From: a virus
Reading direction: 5' to 3' (one strand)
IMG/VR virus record: IMGVR_UViG_3300025400_000034
Location: 1-42,201 of that record
Length of the DNA: 42,201 nucleotides
Position numbers and translations under genes: made by a program. Below the pieces are notes generated by a model. The model was not told the DNA's origin. It did no database searches and saw only the letters and a list, made by a program, of their open reading frames with translations. This document shows, in pieces, positions 1-7,484 of the stretch (positions are counted from its first letter, which is position 1; the number at the start of each line of letters is the position of its first letter).

Positions 1-969
1 AGTACTAGCGCCATGATATACCAGTGTATTCCTAATCCGTCCTTCACGTTGTATCTCCATCATCTTAGCGTACTTAGCCACGCTAGTTTGGCTTCCTTCT
101 TGGCGCAACTCTAACGCCCTTTTAATATGCTGGGGTATGCTGCACTGCAGCATATTTGAAACGGTCTCGGCGGTCATGTCGGGTATTTGCTTCTGTCCGA
201 CCGTTACTAGACACTTGTTAATCCAGTCTAGTAACTTAGCCCTTTCAGACGGCTTATAACCGGTCAAGGAGACGCATTCGTTGTCCAAGGCATCCTGAGC
301 CCTTACCACAGCCAAGACGGCGTTATGGAGCTCGTTAGGGTCCACAGGAACGCCTTTTAGGTTGATCTGCTGGGTAAGGTACCAAACTTCCTGTTCGGCC
401 TCTGAGAGGGGCCTTAAAACGCTTCCTATAGCCATCTCTGTGCGTACGTCCTGCTTGCAGTAATCAAACAACTCAGACATTAATTCCGGGTCGTTGTTAA
501 ACTTTAAGTCGCTAGAAACCCCCCGTGTATGTAGGGGTTTGCACAACTTCTGAATAAGGTACCTGCCGCGGGTATCTTTTTGCTGGTTTGCGTCCATAAA
601 GATGGCTGCATCGCCAAGAGACTGTGGTACGTTATTGGCCGCTGCTATGGCCATGGTGTCAATGCACTGCTCTAGCTTTAGTGGAGGCCAGCCGTACTTA
701 GGCACACAGACGCAGTTCCAGATAGCGTACTCAAACATAGCGTTCCATGCTTGGATTTTGCCGCCATCTTTGACGTGTTCTAAAAGGTGATTTAAACCAA
801 AATTGGTTTTAGTAACTTGTGGTTTACTAACATCCACATCAGTTGGGTTGGTGCCGAACGCAATACACAACACTTCTGTTGTGGGGTCGTTGGCGTAGAT
901 GTCTAGCCCTTGTTCGGCTAGGTCGATGTGAGATCTGGTCTCGAAGTCAATGCTAAAAATTTGGGTCAT
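1..969 (-). CDS. DNA polymerase I-like (family A), N-terminal 3'-5' exonuclease part; cut by window edge
   Basis: Phage replicative DNA polymerase; 323 codons are visible and the reading frame stays open to base 1, so the C-terminal palm/fingers domain lies outside the window. The N-terminus carries the DnaQ-like proofreading motifs: ExoI FSIDFETR (D8, E10), an ExoII-like NAMFEYAIWN near residue 88, and ExoIII YCKQDVRTE near residue 166. The last visible residues (about LVYHGAST) resemble the linker into the polymerase domain of phage family A enzymes. The start at 969 is chosen because AGGAG lies 6 nt upstream. A sigma70-like promoter (1010-1038) and a terminator-like hairpin separate it from the HNH gene, so it heads its own transcript. 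Confidence 0.88.
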   Translation of the reverse strand, partial: MTQIFSIDFETRSHIDLAEQGLDIYANDPTTEVLCIAFGTNPTDVDVSKPQVTKTNFGLNHLLEHVKDGGKIQAWNAMFEYAIWNCVCVPKYGWPPLKLEQCIDTMAIAAANNVPQSLGDAAIFMDANQQKDTRGRYLIQKLCKPLHTRGVSSDLKFNNDPELMSELFDYCKQDVRTEMAIGSVLRPLSEAEQEVWYLTQQINLKGVPVDPNELHNAVLAVVRAQDALDNECVSLTGYKPSERAKLLDWINKCLVTVGQKQIPDMTAETVSNMLQCSIPQHIKRALELRQEGSQTSVAKYAKMMEIQREGRIRNTLVYHGAST

Positions 970-1009
970 ACATGCTCCTATGGCAAGCCAACGTATTGGC
1001 GGAATAATC

Positions 1010-1038
1010 ATTATACATAAAAAAGGGGACCTGTGCAA
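1010..1038 (-). promoter_or_regulatory. sigma70-type promoter for the polymerase gene
   Basis: On the minus strand TTGCAC (1033-1038), a 17-nt spacer and a perfect TATAAT (1010-1015) lie 41 nt upstream of the polymerase start. The same -35 hexamer is used in the promoter upstream of the ssDNA-binding protein gene. The -35 falls inside the loop of a terminator-like hairpin. Confidence 0.6.
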
Positions 1039-1048
1039 GCGCCCCCAA
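1016..1048 (-). terminator. terminator-like hairpin after the HNH gene
   Basis: On the minus strand a GGGG...CCCC stem with a ~14-nt loop is followed by TTTTTT. It sits downstream of the HNH stop and overlaps the polymerase promoter. The stem is short, so termination may be partial. Confidence 0.45.
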
Positions 1049-1067
1049 ACATCGCCACCATGTGAAT

Positions 1068-1439
1068 CTATTTATTTCTTAATTCCCAGTGTGTCAACTT
1101 ATGACAATTTGAACAAAGTAAATCACACTTATTAATTTCTTTCACTATCTTATCCCAACTAGAATACATAAGCTGGTTTGGCTTTTCTTCTTTTTCATTT
1201 GGGTTTCGATGATGGAAGTCATAAACATCTAAACATTCAAATAATAAACCACAACGATTACATTTTCCGCCTTTATACGCTACTGCTTTAGCTTTGTTTG
1301 CATCTCGAGTATTTTTCTTTGCGTCATACTGGCATTGTCTGCATTGTGGGTTTCTTCCAGAGGGTCGTCTTTTATCAACAGCAAAATTCTCTTCGGGTTT
1401 TGCTGTTTTACAAGTTGTGCAGGTCTTTAAATTTCGCAT
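1068..1439 (-). CDS. HNH endonuclease, zinc-finger type
   Basis: Predicted free-standing HNH nuclease of 123 aa. An N-terminal CTTC and CRQC pair and a CNRC knuckle are followed by the HNH core: DFHHRNP, then LLCSNCHKLTH near the C-terminus, which supplies the metal-binding His and the paired zinc cysteines. The ATG at 1439 overlaps the last codons of the ribonucleotide reductase (stop 1427) and has AGGT just upstream; an ATG at 1454 is the alternative. HNH genes often sit beside phage ribonucleotide reductase and polymerase genes as homing-type elements, which is the likely origin here. Whether it cleaves is untested. Confidence 0.8.
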   Translation of the reverse strand: MRNLKTCTTCKTAKPEENFAVDKRRPSGRNPQCRQCQYDAKKNTRDANKAKAVAYKGGKCNRCGLLFECLDVYDFHHRNPNEKEEKPNQLMYSSWDKIVKEINKCDLLCSNCHKLTHWELRNK

Positions 1440-3325
1440 ACACCTGCGGAGCAAGCAAGCATTTGGGCTCCTTCCACATTATCTGTTAGTTCTTTGAGGT
1501 CTTCCCAGTTGATTTTGGGGATTTTGGCTTTGAGTTTGTGGTAGGCTTGCTCGTCAATTTCCTCATAGGGAGCTTGTCTGTAGGTTCCGCCGTCGTAGGG
1601 GAGGTAGCTAACTCCACTGATTTCGTCGAAGTGGTCCCAGGTCCAGGCTCCAACACTTGGCCAGTCTCGTTCTGAGACGGAGATAGTGACACTTGGTTTA
1701 TGTTCACACCAGAATCTTTGGTAAGTAAGCCAGAGTTCAAGGTGACTGATTGGGGTGACGTCTTCTCTAAGGATTCCGTCAGGTGCTCTTTGTGGAAAAC
1801 TGAAGACGGTAGTTTGGGTTGGCTTGTAAACGCAGGGCTCGTTTGGAATTCCTTGTCCAATAAGGAACTGGGTGAGAGGATCTTTAGAATCTCCTCGCAC
1901 TCTTCTGATATAGAATTTAGCATGGCGAGGGTGGATGCCGCTCGCCGAATCAGTAAGCTGGGATACTGTTCCACTTGGCTTGACGCATGTGATAGCAGCG
2001 CTCTCAGGGATTCCGAGAATAGCTGCCCATTCTTTATTTGTATCTCTAGCGCATTCTCTAAGTTCTTTAAGTAGTTCATTTAGCTCTGGTCCTTGGGTTG
2101 TGAGAAGGGGATTATCATAGATTCCGGTGAGGGAAACACCCAGTAACCGCTCTTCTTCAGTATTTCTCTGCCACACCTTGCGCAGATAGGGGAACTTGGT
2201 GAAGGTAGACTGGATGGTACCCAAGATAGCGGCGAGGCGCACTTTGCGCAGCAAGGTTTCACGGTTGTCGTCATGGCGTACTACACATTCACTAAGATTG
2301 CAAAATTGGTATGGTCGCAAAATGATCTCTGAGCACGGATTTGTACCGAACTCAAAATTTGGATCTCGATGCCCGTATTTTTCAACCGCCTTTTTAGCAG
2401 CCTCCCGATTAAATATGCCTCGCTCACCGGAATGGGAGTTGTAAAGTGACAGCCATTCTTCCATGAACTTTCCGACAGTAGGTGTTTCGTTATACACCGC
2501 ACTGTTGTTCGCAAGAGCGCGGTGTGGTGCTGTGTCCCACCATGGTCCAGCTTTTGCATGTCTAATCCTTTCATCGTCCAGGTCGGAAAGTGAAATCATA
2601 GCTGATCGGCGCACACCACCGACCACTACCACCTCACCAATTTTACACATTAGGTCGTGGCACTCTAATGAGTTTAGCTTACGACCCTTGGCATGTTTAA
2701 ATGTTGCTACAGTAAACTCAAATAGATCAATTAGTGGTTGTGGCCCGGAAGCTCTTCCGCCAAATGTTTTGAGTCGTGCTCCAGCGGGTCTAACATTGCT
2801 GACGTCCCACTTTGGGATTTCTCCAGCCCAGAGGTGGGCAAGGAGTAAACGCAGTGATTTTGCCCAGCCTTCTTTGGAGTCGTGAACGGCGATTGTGTGT
2901 TCAGAATCAAATAGCTTTTCGGGCACTTCGGGCAATTGAGCAATGTATTTTGACTCGACTGAGAACCCAACTCCAGTTCCGCAGAGCAAGATGAACATCG
3001 CCTCATCAAACGATTTGGGGTCATCCACTGGGAGATACGAGCAATTATAGACACAAGTATTGTCACGATCGGCACTCTTTCCTGCTGTCATCATGGCGCG
3101 CATGGACGGCATCAATTCAAGGTTAATGATAGCATCATAAAGTTGATCTCTTAAATTATGATACAACGGGTTTAAATTAGAGTTGCTTGTATTTAACGCT
3201 GGGGTACGGCTAAAGATGTAATCTGTAAAACGTTGTACTGTCTCGTCCCAGCTTTCACGACGACCTTTATCGTCTTGGTAACGGGCATAACGGCTGGCGG
3301 CGATATATTCTTGGTATTGATCCAT
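1427..3325 (-). CDS. nrdJ: adenosylcobalamin-dependent (class II) ribonucleoside-triphosphate reductase, monomeric
   Basis: Makes deoxynucleotides from ribonucleotides for phage DNA synthesis, using coenzyme B12 and needing no oxygen. The active-site motif NPCSEI lies at residues 329-334 (C331 thiyl radical site, E333), and the partner cysteine C342 is 11 residues on, the same spacing as C408/C419 of Lactobacillus leichmannii RTPR. N-terminal cysteines C91/C95 supply the other redox-active position. The C-terminus ends CSAGVC, a CxxxxC shuttle pair like C731/C736 of RTPR. At 632 aa it is shorter than the ~740-aa bacterial enzyme. It is transcribed after the ssDNA-binding gene and its 3' end overlaps the HNH gene. 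Assignment to the monomeric subfamily is firm. Confidence 0.93.
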   Translation of the reverse strand: MDQYQEYIAASRYARYQDDKGRRESWDETVQRFTDYIFSRTPALNTSNSNLNPLYHNLRDQLYDAIINLELMPSMRAMMTAGKSADRDNTCVYNCSYLPVDDPKSFDEAMFILLCGTGVGFSVESKYIAQLPEVPEKLFDSEHTIAVHDSKEGWAKSLRLLLAHLWAGEIPKWDVSNVRPAGARLKTFGGRASGPQPLIDLFEFTVATFKHAKGRKLNSLECHDLMCKIGEVVVVGGVRRSAMISLSDLDDERIRHAKAGPWWDTAPHRALANNSAVYNETPTVGKFMEEWLSLYNSHSGERGIFNREAAKKAVEKYGHRDPNFEFGTNPCSEIILRPYQFCNLSECVVRHDDNRETLLRKVRLAAILGTIQSTFTKFPYLRKVWQRNTEEERLLGVSLTGIYDNPLLTTQGPELNELLKELRECARDTNKEWAAILGIPESAAITCVKPSGTVSQLTDSASGIHPRHAKFYIRRVRGDSKDPLTQFLIGQGIPNEPCVYKPTQTTVFSFPQRAPDGILREDVTPISHLELWLTYQRFWCEHKPSVTISVSERDWPSVGAWTWDHFDEISGVSYLPYDGGTYRQAPYEEIDEQAYHKLKAKIPKINWEDLKELTDNVEGAQMLACSAGVCEI

Positions 3326-3354
3326 GGCTTCTTTTATAGTTATAAGTTAGGGGG

Positions 3355-3391
3355 AAAAAAGGGAGTGCCACAGTTTCTATGGACACTCCCC
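3355..3391 (-). terminator. intrinsic terminator after the ssDNA-binding gene
   Basis: On the minus strand GGGGAGTG and CACTCCC pair around a ~16-nt loop, followed directly by TTTTTT. It lies between the ssDNA-binding gene and the reductase, so the reductase is read through at reduced level or has its own promoter. Confidence 0.7.
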
Positions 3392-3419
3392 GTACTACAG
3401 TACTACTGAAAGGAACTAC

Positions 3420-3935
3420 TTATACTGCGAAGTCGGCGGCAGCAGAAGAACCACCACCTAATTTATCTGCATCTTCTAATTTCTGAAGATTGTTTAAACC
3501 ACATGCAATACCTTTAGAACCAGCGGCATTGTATGGATAAAATGTTACTGAAGCACGGCCATAGCAACCGCTGTAGAACTCGCTTTGGTCAAACAATTCT
3601 TCACGATTTACATCTACAACTTGTGGCTTTTGCGCACTGTTAGCGTTAATAAAATAATGACCAGCGTAAGCGTCATCATCACGCTCTTCGTCGCCATCAC
3701 GTAAACCACCTTTTAAACCTTTTGGTACTGAGCCACCAAAGAAAGCCGCGTTACTAGTTTTGCAATCTTCAAATGCTTTTTTGAGTTTTGCTACACCTTC
3801 AGTATCAGACTTAGGAATAAGAATGGACACTGAATACTTTGGTTCGCCGCCGTTCATACCAGCTTTAGGCTGGAACACATTAGCGTATGAGAAACGAACT
3901 TTACCAGTTACGATTTTAACTTTATTGGATTGCAT
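3420..3935 (-). CDS. single-stranded DNA-binding protein, DUF2815/Enc34 family
   Basis: 171-aa protein of the DUF2815 (Enc34-type, OB-fold) ssDNA-binding family, which coats single-stranded DNA during phage replication and recombination. Family traits are visible: an N-terminal GKVRFSYANVF strand, a central KYSVSILIPK segment, and SGCYGRASVTFYPY near residue 121. The tail is small and acidic (ADFAV), as in many SSBs that recruit partners. It lies next to the DUF2800 nuclease gene, a pairing common in phage replication modules. AAGGAATTAAA precedes the start, and a TTGCAC/TATAAT promoter lies at 4001-4028. It contains one of the two GTTTAAAC octamers found outside the island (3492-3499). Confidence 0.85.
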   Translation of the reverse strand: MQSNKVKIVTGKVRFSYANVFQPKAGMNGGEPKYSVSILIPKSDTEGVAKLKKAFEDCKTSNAAFFGGSVPKGLKGGLRDGDEERDDDAYAGHYFINANSAQKPQVVDVNREELFDQSEFYSGCYGRASVTFYPYNAAGSKGIACGLNNLQKLEDADKLGGGSSAAADFAV

Positions 3936-4000
3936 TTTAATTCCTTATTTACTTTAGAACTGGACTTAAATCGGGGCCAATTCGTCTACCCGTACTATCT

Positions 4001-4028
4001 ATTATACACACTTTTACGAATCGTGCAA
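4001..4028 (-). promoter_or_regulatory. sigma70-type promoter for the ssDNA-binding gene
   Basis: On the minus strand TTGCAC (4023-4028), a 16-nt spacer and TATAAT (4001-4006) lie about 65 nt upstream of the ssDNA-binding start. The -35 overlaps the 3' end of the preceding small gene. Confidence 0.65.
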
Positions 4029-4271
4029 CAATCCGTGAACTTCTAATGCTCTGTGTACTGCTAAAGCGTTAATGAAATCATTTCTATACTCAACTTCATG
4101 TAGCGCTTCTGGGTCTTCTGCTATGTAATCAATTACATCATACATTGTACCACGTAATTGTAAGACAGCTTCTCTATTTCCACTACCAGGTAAACCGTCA
4201 AATTGTTTAATGTATGTATCTATTAAATAATCTGGTACTTCAATATCATTGCCAAGACATGCTACTTTCAT
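4014..4271 (-). CDS. hypothetical protein, 85 aa
   Basis: Not recognised. Soluble, acidic 85-aa protein with predicted helices (VLQLRGTMYDVIDYIAEDPE) and a His/Glu-rich C-terminus. It follows the small membrane-protein gene with a 10-nt gap, and its 3' end carries the -35 of the promoter for the ssDNA-binding gene. Position between a DUF2800 nuclease and an SSB suggests an accessory role in DNA replication or recombination, but nothing in the sequence shows it. Confidence 0.6.
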   Translation of the reverse strand: MKVACLGNDIEVPDYLIDTYIKQFDGLPGSGNREAVLQLRGTMYDVIDYIAEDPEALHEVEYRNDFINALAVHRALEVHGLLHDS

Positions 4272-4281
4272 AGGTACTTTC

Positions 4282-4431
4282 TTATAGTTGTAATGTTACC
4301 ATAACAAGACCTACATTGCCAAGGGCGTACCCTAGGAATGAGATCCCCATGCCTACTTGGCCTTTCATTATAAACTGTATTGCTACGATTGTATAAACAA
4401 CACCGATAAGCCCAATTAGCCAAGCGTTCAT
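4282..4431 (-). CDS. small membrane protein, 49 aa
   Basis: 49-aa ORF whose ATG overlaps the stop of the DUF2800 gene (ATGA), implying translational coupling. It is almost wholly hydrophobic: one segment runs from about residue 4 to 22 (WLIGLIGVVYTIVAIQFIM) and a second from about 28 to 48, separated by a KGQ turn, so two membrane helices are likely. There is no signal-peptidase site and no holin signature beyond size. Function unknown. Confidence 0.6.
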   Translation of the reverse strand: MNAWLIGLIGVVYTIVAIQFIMKGQVGMGISFLGYALGNVGLVMVTLQL

Positions 4432-5576
4432 GCAAAGTCCTCCTTAGCGGCTTGTTTAACTCGTACTAACTTAGGTTGCCCATCTGGTCGTAATACTAAA
4501 TCACCCAGCCACGCTGTTACTTGTGGGTTAATCTTTTCCAAATTGGGAATAGATTTAAGCGTTGGTTGATTCCAGATTTGTTCTACTGGCATTCCTTTTT
4601 CAACAAGTACAGCAGCAGCTAATTGGTTATCAGAAATCTTACGATGCGTCTTGGTTGTTGCCAATTTAAAACCCGCTGGAATAATGTTTTCTTTTACGGC
4701 TTTATCCAATGCGTATTCTTCTACGTCATTTGCCCATGTTCTTAGGTCTTGGGCTTTGGCAAGGACTTCGATGACTTCTTCTTCGCTAAGGAGTGGTGGG
4801 TCTTTGAAGTCTTGCTTGGCGAGCTCGGTGTTGAAGTCACTGCGCGATCTGCACGTTGCTTTGGCACGACAGAATTGACACCATTCACCGGGGAGGAACT
4901 CGCCCGCACCGCTCCACGCTTTCTTGGCTTTGGGTTTGACGAAATAGTCGGCCCAGTCGATAAGTTTACGGATGCTGGTACCGTCGGTACTGATACTGTC
5001 AAGTCGGGGCTGGTGGATGGTATAGGATACTTCTTGAATTTCTGGCCACTCGTCTTTGAACTTGCTGTAAGCTCCGAGTGCATAGAGGCGTAATTGGGGG
5101 TTGTCTTGGGCGTAGACTGGGATACCACGTCCGAATTTGAGGTCAATGACCCGAATGGAGTGCTTAGAAAGTATAACCACATCGGCTGTACCAAAGCCGT
5201 CAGGAACCCAATCGCTGAAGTCCACACGCTGTTCAAACAACGGAGTATCGCCTTCACCAATTTGGGAACGAACGTAAAGAACGTAGTTATCAACGTGAGC
5301 CTCAAAATCGTCGCGTTCATCGGATGCGTAATCTTTGTAGATTGGGTGGGTTTTAATGATTTCATATTCTCTTTCGTATTCTTCGTGTCCTATTTGATTA
5401 AACTGTAAACGTAGGCGTATTTCGCCAAGTGAGTGGGCAAGTGTGCCTTCCGCAGAGAAATCAATCCCCTTGGTATTTCTTTTTTGTTCTGGGAGGGTAG
5501 CTTCTAGCCGGGCGCTAGGAGTACAAGACAGCCACCGTTTAGATCCGGAGGCTGATAGCATCGCATGTGCAGTCAT
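4428..5576 (-). CDS. Cas4/RecB-like exonuclease, DUF2800 family
   Basis: 382-aa PD-(D/E)XK nuclease of the DUF2800 family, expected to process DNA ends in phage recombination. Visible motifs are EGTLAH (H48), GTAD (D132), VIDLKFG (D145, K147) and the QLRLYALG helix (Q161, Y165). Cysteines C18, C233, C236 and C242 have the C...CxxCx5C layout of the iron-sulphur cluster in Cas4/AddB-type nucleases. The start at 5576 follows GAAAGAATAAA. It is preceded by the terminator/GCATTAGTA element at 5606-5646 and followed by an ATGA-coupled membrane peptide. Substrate polarity cannot be told from sequence. Confidence 0.85.
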   Translation of the reverse strand: MTAHAMLSASGSKRWLSCTPSARLEATLPEQKRNTKGIDFSAEGTLAHSLGEIRLRLQFNQIGHEEYEREYEIIKTHPIYKDYASDERDDFEAHVDNYVLYVRSQIGEGDTPLFEQRVDFSDWVPDGFGTADVVILSKHSIRVIDLKFGRGIPVYAQDNPQLRLYALGAYSKFKDEWPEIQEVSYTIHQPRLDSISTDGTSIRKLIDWADYFVKPKAKKAWSGAGEFLPGEWCQFCRAKATCRSRSDFNTELAKQDFKDPPLLSEEEVIEVLAKAQDLRTWANDVEEYALDKAVKENIIPAGFKLATTKTHRKISDNQLAAAVLVEKGMPVEQIWNQPTLKSIPNLEKINPQVTAWLGDLVLRPDGQPKLVRVKQAAKEDFA

Positions 5577-5605
5577 TTTATTCTTTCAATTCGATTAAGA
5601 TGTAT

Positions 5606-5640
5606 ACATACTAATGCAAAAAAGGGGCCTAGTCAAGCCC
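5606..5640 (-). promoter_or_regulatory. GCATTAGTA promoter-like element, copy 1
   Basis: On the minus strand TTTTTTGCATTAGTATGTATA directly follows a hairpin. GCATTAGTA is at 5609-5617. The upstream -35-like block is diverged here (GGGCTT at 5635-5640, 17-nt spacer) and merges with the terminator stem. It points toward the DUF2800 gene about 30 nt downstream. It is one of six related copies. Confidence 0.55.
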
Positions 5641-5646
5641 CTTTTT
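5618..5646 (-). terminator. terminator after the small terminase gene
   Basis: GGGGC (5624-5628) and GCCCC (5637-5641) form a stem with an 8-nt loop. On the minus strand it is followed by six T (5618-5623), which also form the start of the GCATTAGTA element. It would stop transcripts from the small terminase gene. A T-run on the plus side means it could also work the other way. Confidence 0.7.
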
Positions 5647-5665
5647 CACCGAATTAAAAATATAT

Positions 5666-6052
5666 TTATTTTAGGGCGGCTAATAAATCTGCTATCTCTT
5701 TATTAAAATCGACCTTAGTTTCTACTTTTGCGTCTAATTTGATGTCCCGTGTTTCTCGGTAATCTTGTTGGAATTGGCCTCTGAGAGCAATCTCTGCCAA
5801 ACGGCTGTTAAAGCCTTTGTTGTTGACGTTTGCCAGAATCTCACGCTCCCAATAGGCTTGGGCGTTAGTTACAGCGCTGTCTAGTGCATCAGCAAACTCG
5901 GGGTAGTTCTTTTTCCAAGTGTCTGCCACACCCTTATTGATACCAATATCTGCAAACATCATTTTTTGGGAAGCACCTTCTCTACCCATAGCAATGATGC
6001 GGTCGCACATTTCTGGTTTAAATACGTATTTTGTTGGTTTCTTAGTTGCCAT
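5666..6052 (-). CDS. terminase small subunit
   Basis: 128-aa DNA-recognition subunit of the packaging motor. It has the N-terminal helix-turn-helix layout of phage small terminases: YVFKPEMCDRIIAMGREG, then IGINKGVADTWKKNYPEF (recognition helix), then ALDSAVTNAQAYWERE, followed by a basic/acidic tail ending DLLAALK. It lies on the minus strand, about 22 kb from the large terminase (28306-29748), an unusual separation. Its ATG overlaps the stop of a 27-aa upstream ORF (TAATG). The operon is preceded by a GCATTAGTA element, consistent with late expression. Confidence 0.75.
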   Translation of the reverse strand: MATKKPTKYVFKPEMCDRIIAMGREGASQKMMFADIGINKGVADTWKKNYPEFADALDSAVTNAQAYWEREILANVNNKGFNSRLAEIALRGQFQQDYRETRDIKLDAKVETKVDFNKEIADLLAALK

Positions 6053-6135
6053 TATTCTGCGGGGGGAGTTGGTTCTGGGGGTATATCGTTTGCTGGTGCT
6101 TGTAGGTTTTCTAATGGTGGGGCTAGTTCAGCCAT
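6052..6135 (-). CDS. 27-aa proline-rich peptide coupled to the small terminase
   Basis: 27-aa ORF (MAELAPPLENLQAPAND...) rich in Pro, Ala and Glu, starting at 6135 with AAGGA 9 nt upstream and ending in TAATG overlapping the terminase start. The terminase has no SD site of its own, so this leader-type ORF may load ribosomes onto it by coupling. Too short to assign a function. Confidence 0.45.
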   Translation of the reverse strand: MAELAPPLENLQAPANDIPPEPTPPAE

Positions 6136-6151
6136 GATATTTCCTTGAGGA

Positions 6152-6170
6152 GGACCCCATTATGGGGCCC
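6152..6170 (-). other. RNA hairpin in the small-terminase leader
   Basis: CCCCA and TGGGG pair around TTA, with a mismatch and two further pairs extending the stem. No T-run follows, so it is more likely an mRNA structure near the SD of the 27-aa peptide than a terminator. Confidence 0.3.
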
Positions 6171-6176
6171 AGTTGT

Positions 6177-6434
6177 TTAGAATATTACTGTTGTACCAGT
6201 GATACGTTTGCCGAGTTTAGCAAATTCATGCTGGCTGGTTTCGCTAATAAATTTGTTTATTTCAATAGCTTTTTCCACAATTTCTTCAACTGTTGGAAAT
6301 TTCGGGGAAACTTCTTCTACTTTTTTAGAGCTTTTATTAAGCAATTCCCACGCAGCCAAGTTGGCTTCATGCTGCTTAACTAAAATGTCTTTAGCTGTGT
6401 TGAAAATGGAAAAGCGTAATTCAAATGGATTCAT
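6177..6434 (-). CDS. conserved phage protein starting MNPFELRF, 85 aa
   Basis: 85-aa protein with the N-terminal pattern MNPFELRF...A(K)..L..Q.EANL..W, which I recognise as a recurrent family of uncharacterised phage proteins in aquatic myo- and podoviruses. Mostly helical, with Lys/Glu-rich heptads from about residue 30 to 65. First gene after the GCATTAGTA element at 6531-6561, with a ~95-nt leader, and upstream of the small terminase, so a late function linked to packaging or the head is plausible but unproven. Confidence 0.65.
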   Translation of the reverse strand: MNPFELRFSIFNTAKDILVKQHEANLAAWELLNKSSKKVEEVSPKFPTVEEIVEKAIEINKFISETSQHEFAKLGKRITGTTVIF

Positions 6435-6530
6435 TTTGTTTCTTTCTATGTGTGTAATGTGAATGCCGTCTTTCCGGCTGTCAGGCTTCTTTACGCCAAA
6501 CAGAGGCGTCTCACGACGAGCTCCTATATC
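6435..6530 (-). promoter_or_regulatory. structured 5' leader of the small-terminase operon
   Basis: About 95 nt of untranslated leader. On the minus strand it can form ACGCC/GGCGT and GCCG/CGGC hairpins before the weak SD GAAAG. No known riboswitch is recognised. Confidence 0.3.
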
Positions 6531-6561
6531 TACTAATGCAAAAAACAGGGAAAAACCGCCC
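6531..6561 (-). promoter_or_regulatory. GCATTAGTA promoter-like element, copy 2
   Basis: Minus strand: GGGCGG (6556-6561), 16 nt ending in TTTTTT, then GCATTAGTA (6531-6539), followed by GATATAGGA. Spacing and both blocks match copies at 29750, 32972 and 36918. It drives the MNPFELRF/small-terminase operon. Confidence 0.65.
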
Positions 6562-6780
6562 CTAATCTGGAGTAATAATGGTTCTTTTTTTAGCTACTGG
6601 GGGCTCTTTACTGCCGAACAATTCGCGGACAATATCCATGGTCATCTTTTGAGCTTTTAACTGTGCTTTAAGTTCCTCCTCCTCAGTTATCTTTTCTGTT
6701 TGCTTTTCAACTGCTTTAGCAATAGCTGTAGCAATATCGTTGCTCATTCCTTTACTGCGCAGGAGTTTCTTTAGATTCAT
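6562..6780 (-). CDS. hypothetical protein, 72 aa, charged helical
   Basis: Not recognised. 72 aa with a long Lys/Glu/Gln-rich helix (about residues 18-50, coiled-coil-like) and a basic C-terminus (VAKKRTIITPD). Last gene of the long overlapping minus-strand train that begins near 14 kb. Its start overlaps the gene before it by 29 nt. It ends at the -35-like block of the GCATTAGTA element. Confidence 0.6.
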   Translation of the reverse strand: MNLKKLLRSKGMSNDIATAIAKAVEKQTEKITEEEELKAQLKAQKMTMDIVRELFGSKEPPVAKKRTIITPD

Positions 6781-6973
6781 CTTTAGCTTTCTGTGCTTCT
6801 TGTAAAACTTTAAACTGTGGCTCGCCTTGTGCTCTAAATATACCTATTAGCGGAGCTGATACTGCGTATGGTGCGTTTCCAAAAATCTGTAATGCGTGGT
6901 TTGTTTGCTCCACTGTTAATTTAAAAATTAAAATTTCGTTATCTAACGGGTCTTTTTGTGCTTCTTGTGTCAT
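6752..6973 (-). CDS. hypothetical protein, 73 aa
   Basis: Not recognised. 73 aa. The central segment LTVEQTNHALQIFGNAPYAV, followed by a second helix and a Lys/Glu-rich tail, resembles small phage proteins that begin with a conserved L-T-x-x-Q helix. It starts by a 4-nt overlap with the preceding stop (ATGA), so it is translationally coupled. Confidence 0.6.
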   Translation of the reverse strand: MTQEAQKDPLDNEILIFKLTVEQTNHALQIFGNAPYAVSAPLIGIFRAQGEPQFKVLQEAQKAKDESKETPAQ

Positions 6974-7260
6974 TTCTTCTTGCCTTTCTTAGGTTGTTTA
7001 GTTCCAAATAAAAACTCTCTTGCTGCTAACTTCTCTGGATCAGTGCAGTACTGATCTAATTCCATCTTTTGACAGTACTTGTCCATCAACGATTCGCAAC
7101 GCATGTCGTGAAGGGTCTTAATACCAAGTAATGCGTTTAACACTTCATCTTCACTCATTGGGACCGGGTGGTCGCCGTAATGTTTAAATAATAGGTCGAT
7201 ATCTTCACTGGTTTGCCATGCCAGCATGATGGCGGATTCTAAATCTACTTTAGGATTCAT
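6970..7260 (-). CDS. hypothetical protein, 96 aa
   Basis: Not recognised. Acidic 96-aa protein with a strongly basic tail (KQPKKGKKK). Four cysteines in the second half (CES, YCQK, YCTD) are irregularly spaced and do not form an obvious zinc site. It starts by a 4-nt overlap with the upstream gene and ends 4 nt into the next. Confidence 0.6.
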   Translation of the reverse strand: MNPKVDLESAIMLAWQTSEDIDLLFKHYGDHPVPMSEDEVLNALLGIKTLHDMRCESLMDKYCQKMELDQYCTDPEKLAAREFLFGTKQPKKGKKK

Positions 7261-7484
7261 TTTCTTTTCTTAGCCTTTTTAATATCGGCGTTAAAATCAA
7301 CGCTATACCAAGCACCGACAATCTTCATTGCTGGAAGTAATTCTTTCCAAGACGCAACATCATCTTCGTGCCATGCTGTTGGGTTCTTCATCATGTCTGC
7401 AATACCGACATAACTATTTGCCAAACACATTCTTGTAATATCATCGACAATATCGTCGTCAATTTCTATCATCATTTGCCGCAC
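7257..7484 (-). CDS. hypothetical protein, 75 aa
   Basis: Not recognised. 75 aa with an acidic N-terminal helix (MIEIDDDIVDDITRM), a Trp-rich middle (AWHEDDVASWKEL) and a basic tail (KKAKKRK). Coupled to its neighbours by short overlaps on both sides, so made at similar levels to the DUF3310 protein just upstream. Confidence 0.6.
   Translation of the reverse strand: MRQMMIEIDDDIVDDITRMCLANSYVGIADMMKNPTAWHEDDVASWKELLPAMKIVGAWYSVDFNADIKKAKKRK

Noticed and set aside
1486-2079. 197-aa frame on the minus strand within the reductase gene
   Set aside because: It lies wholly inside the reductase in another frame, is Ser/Thr/Pro-rich and lacks family features.
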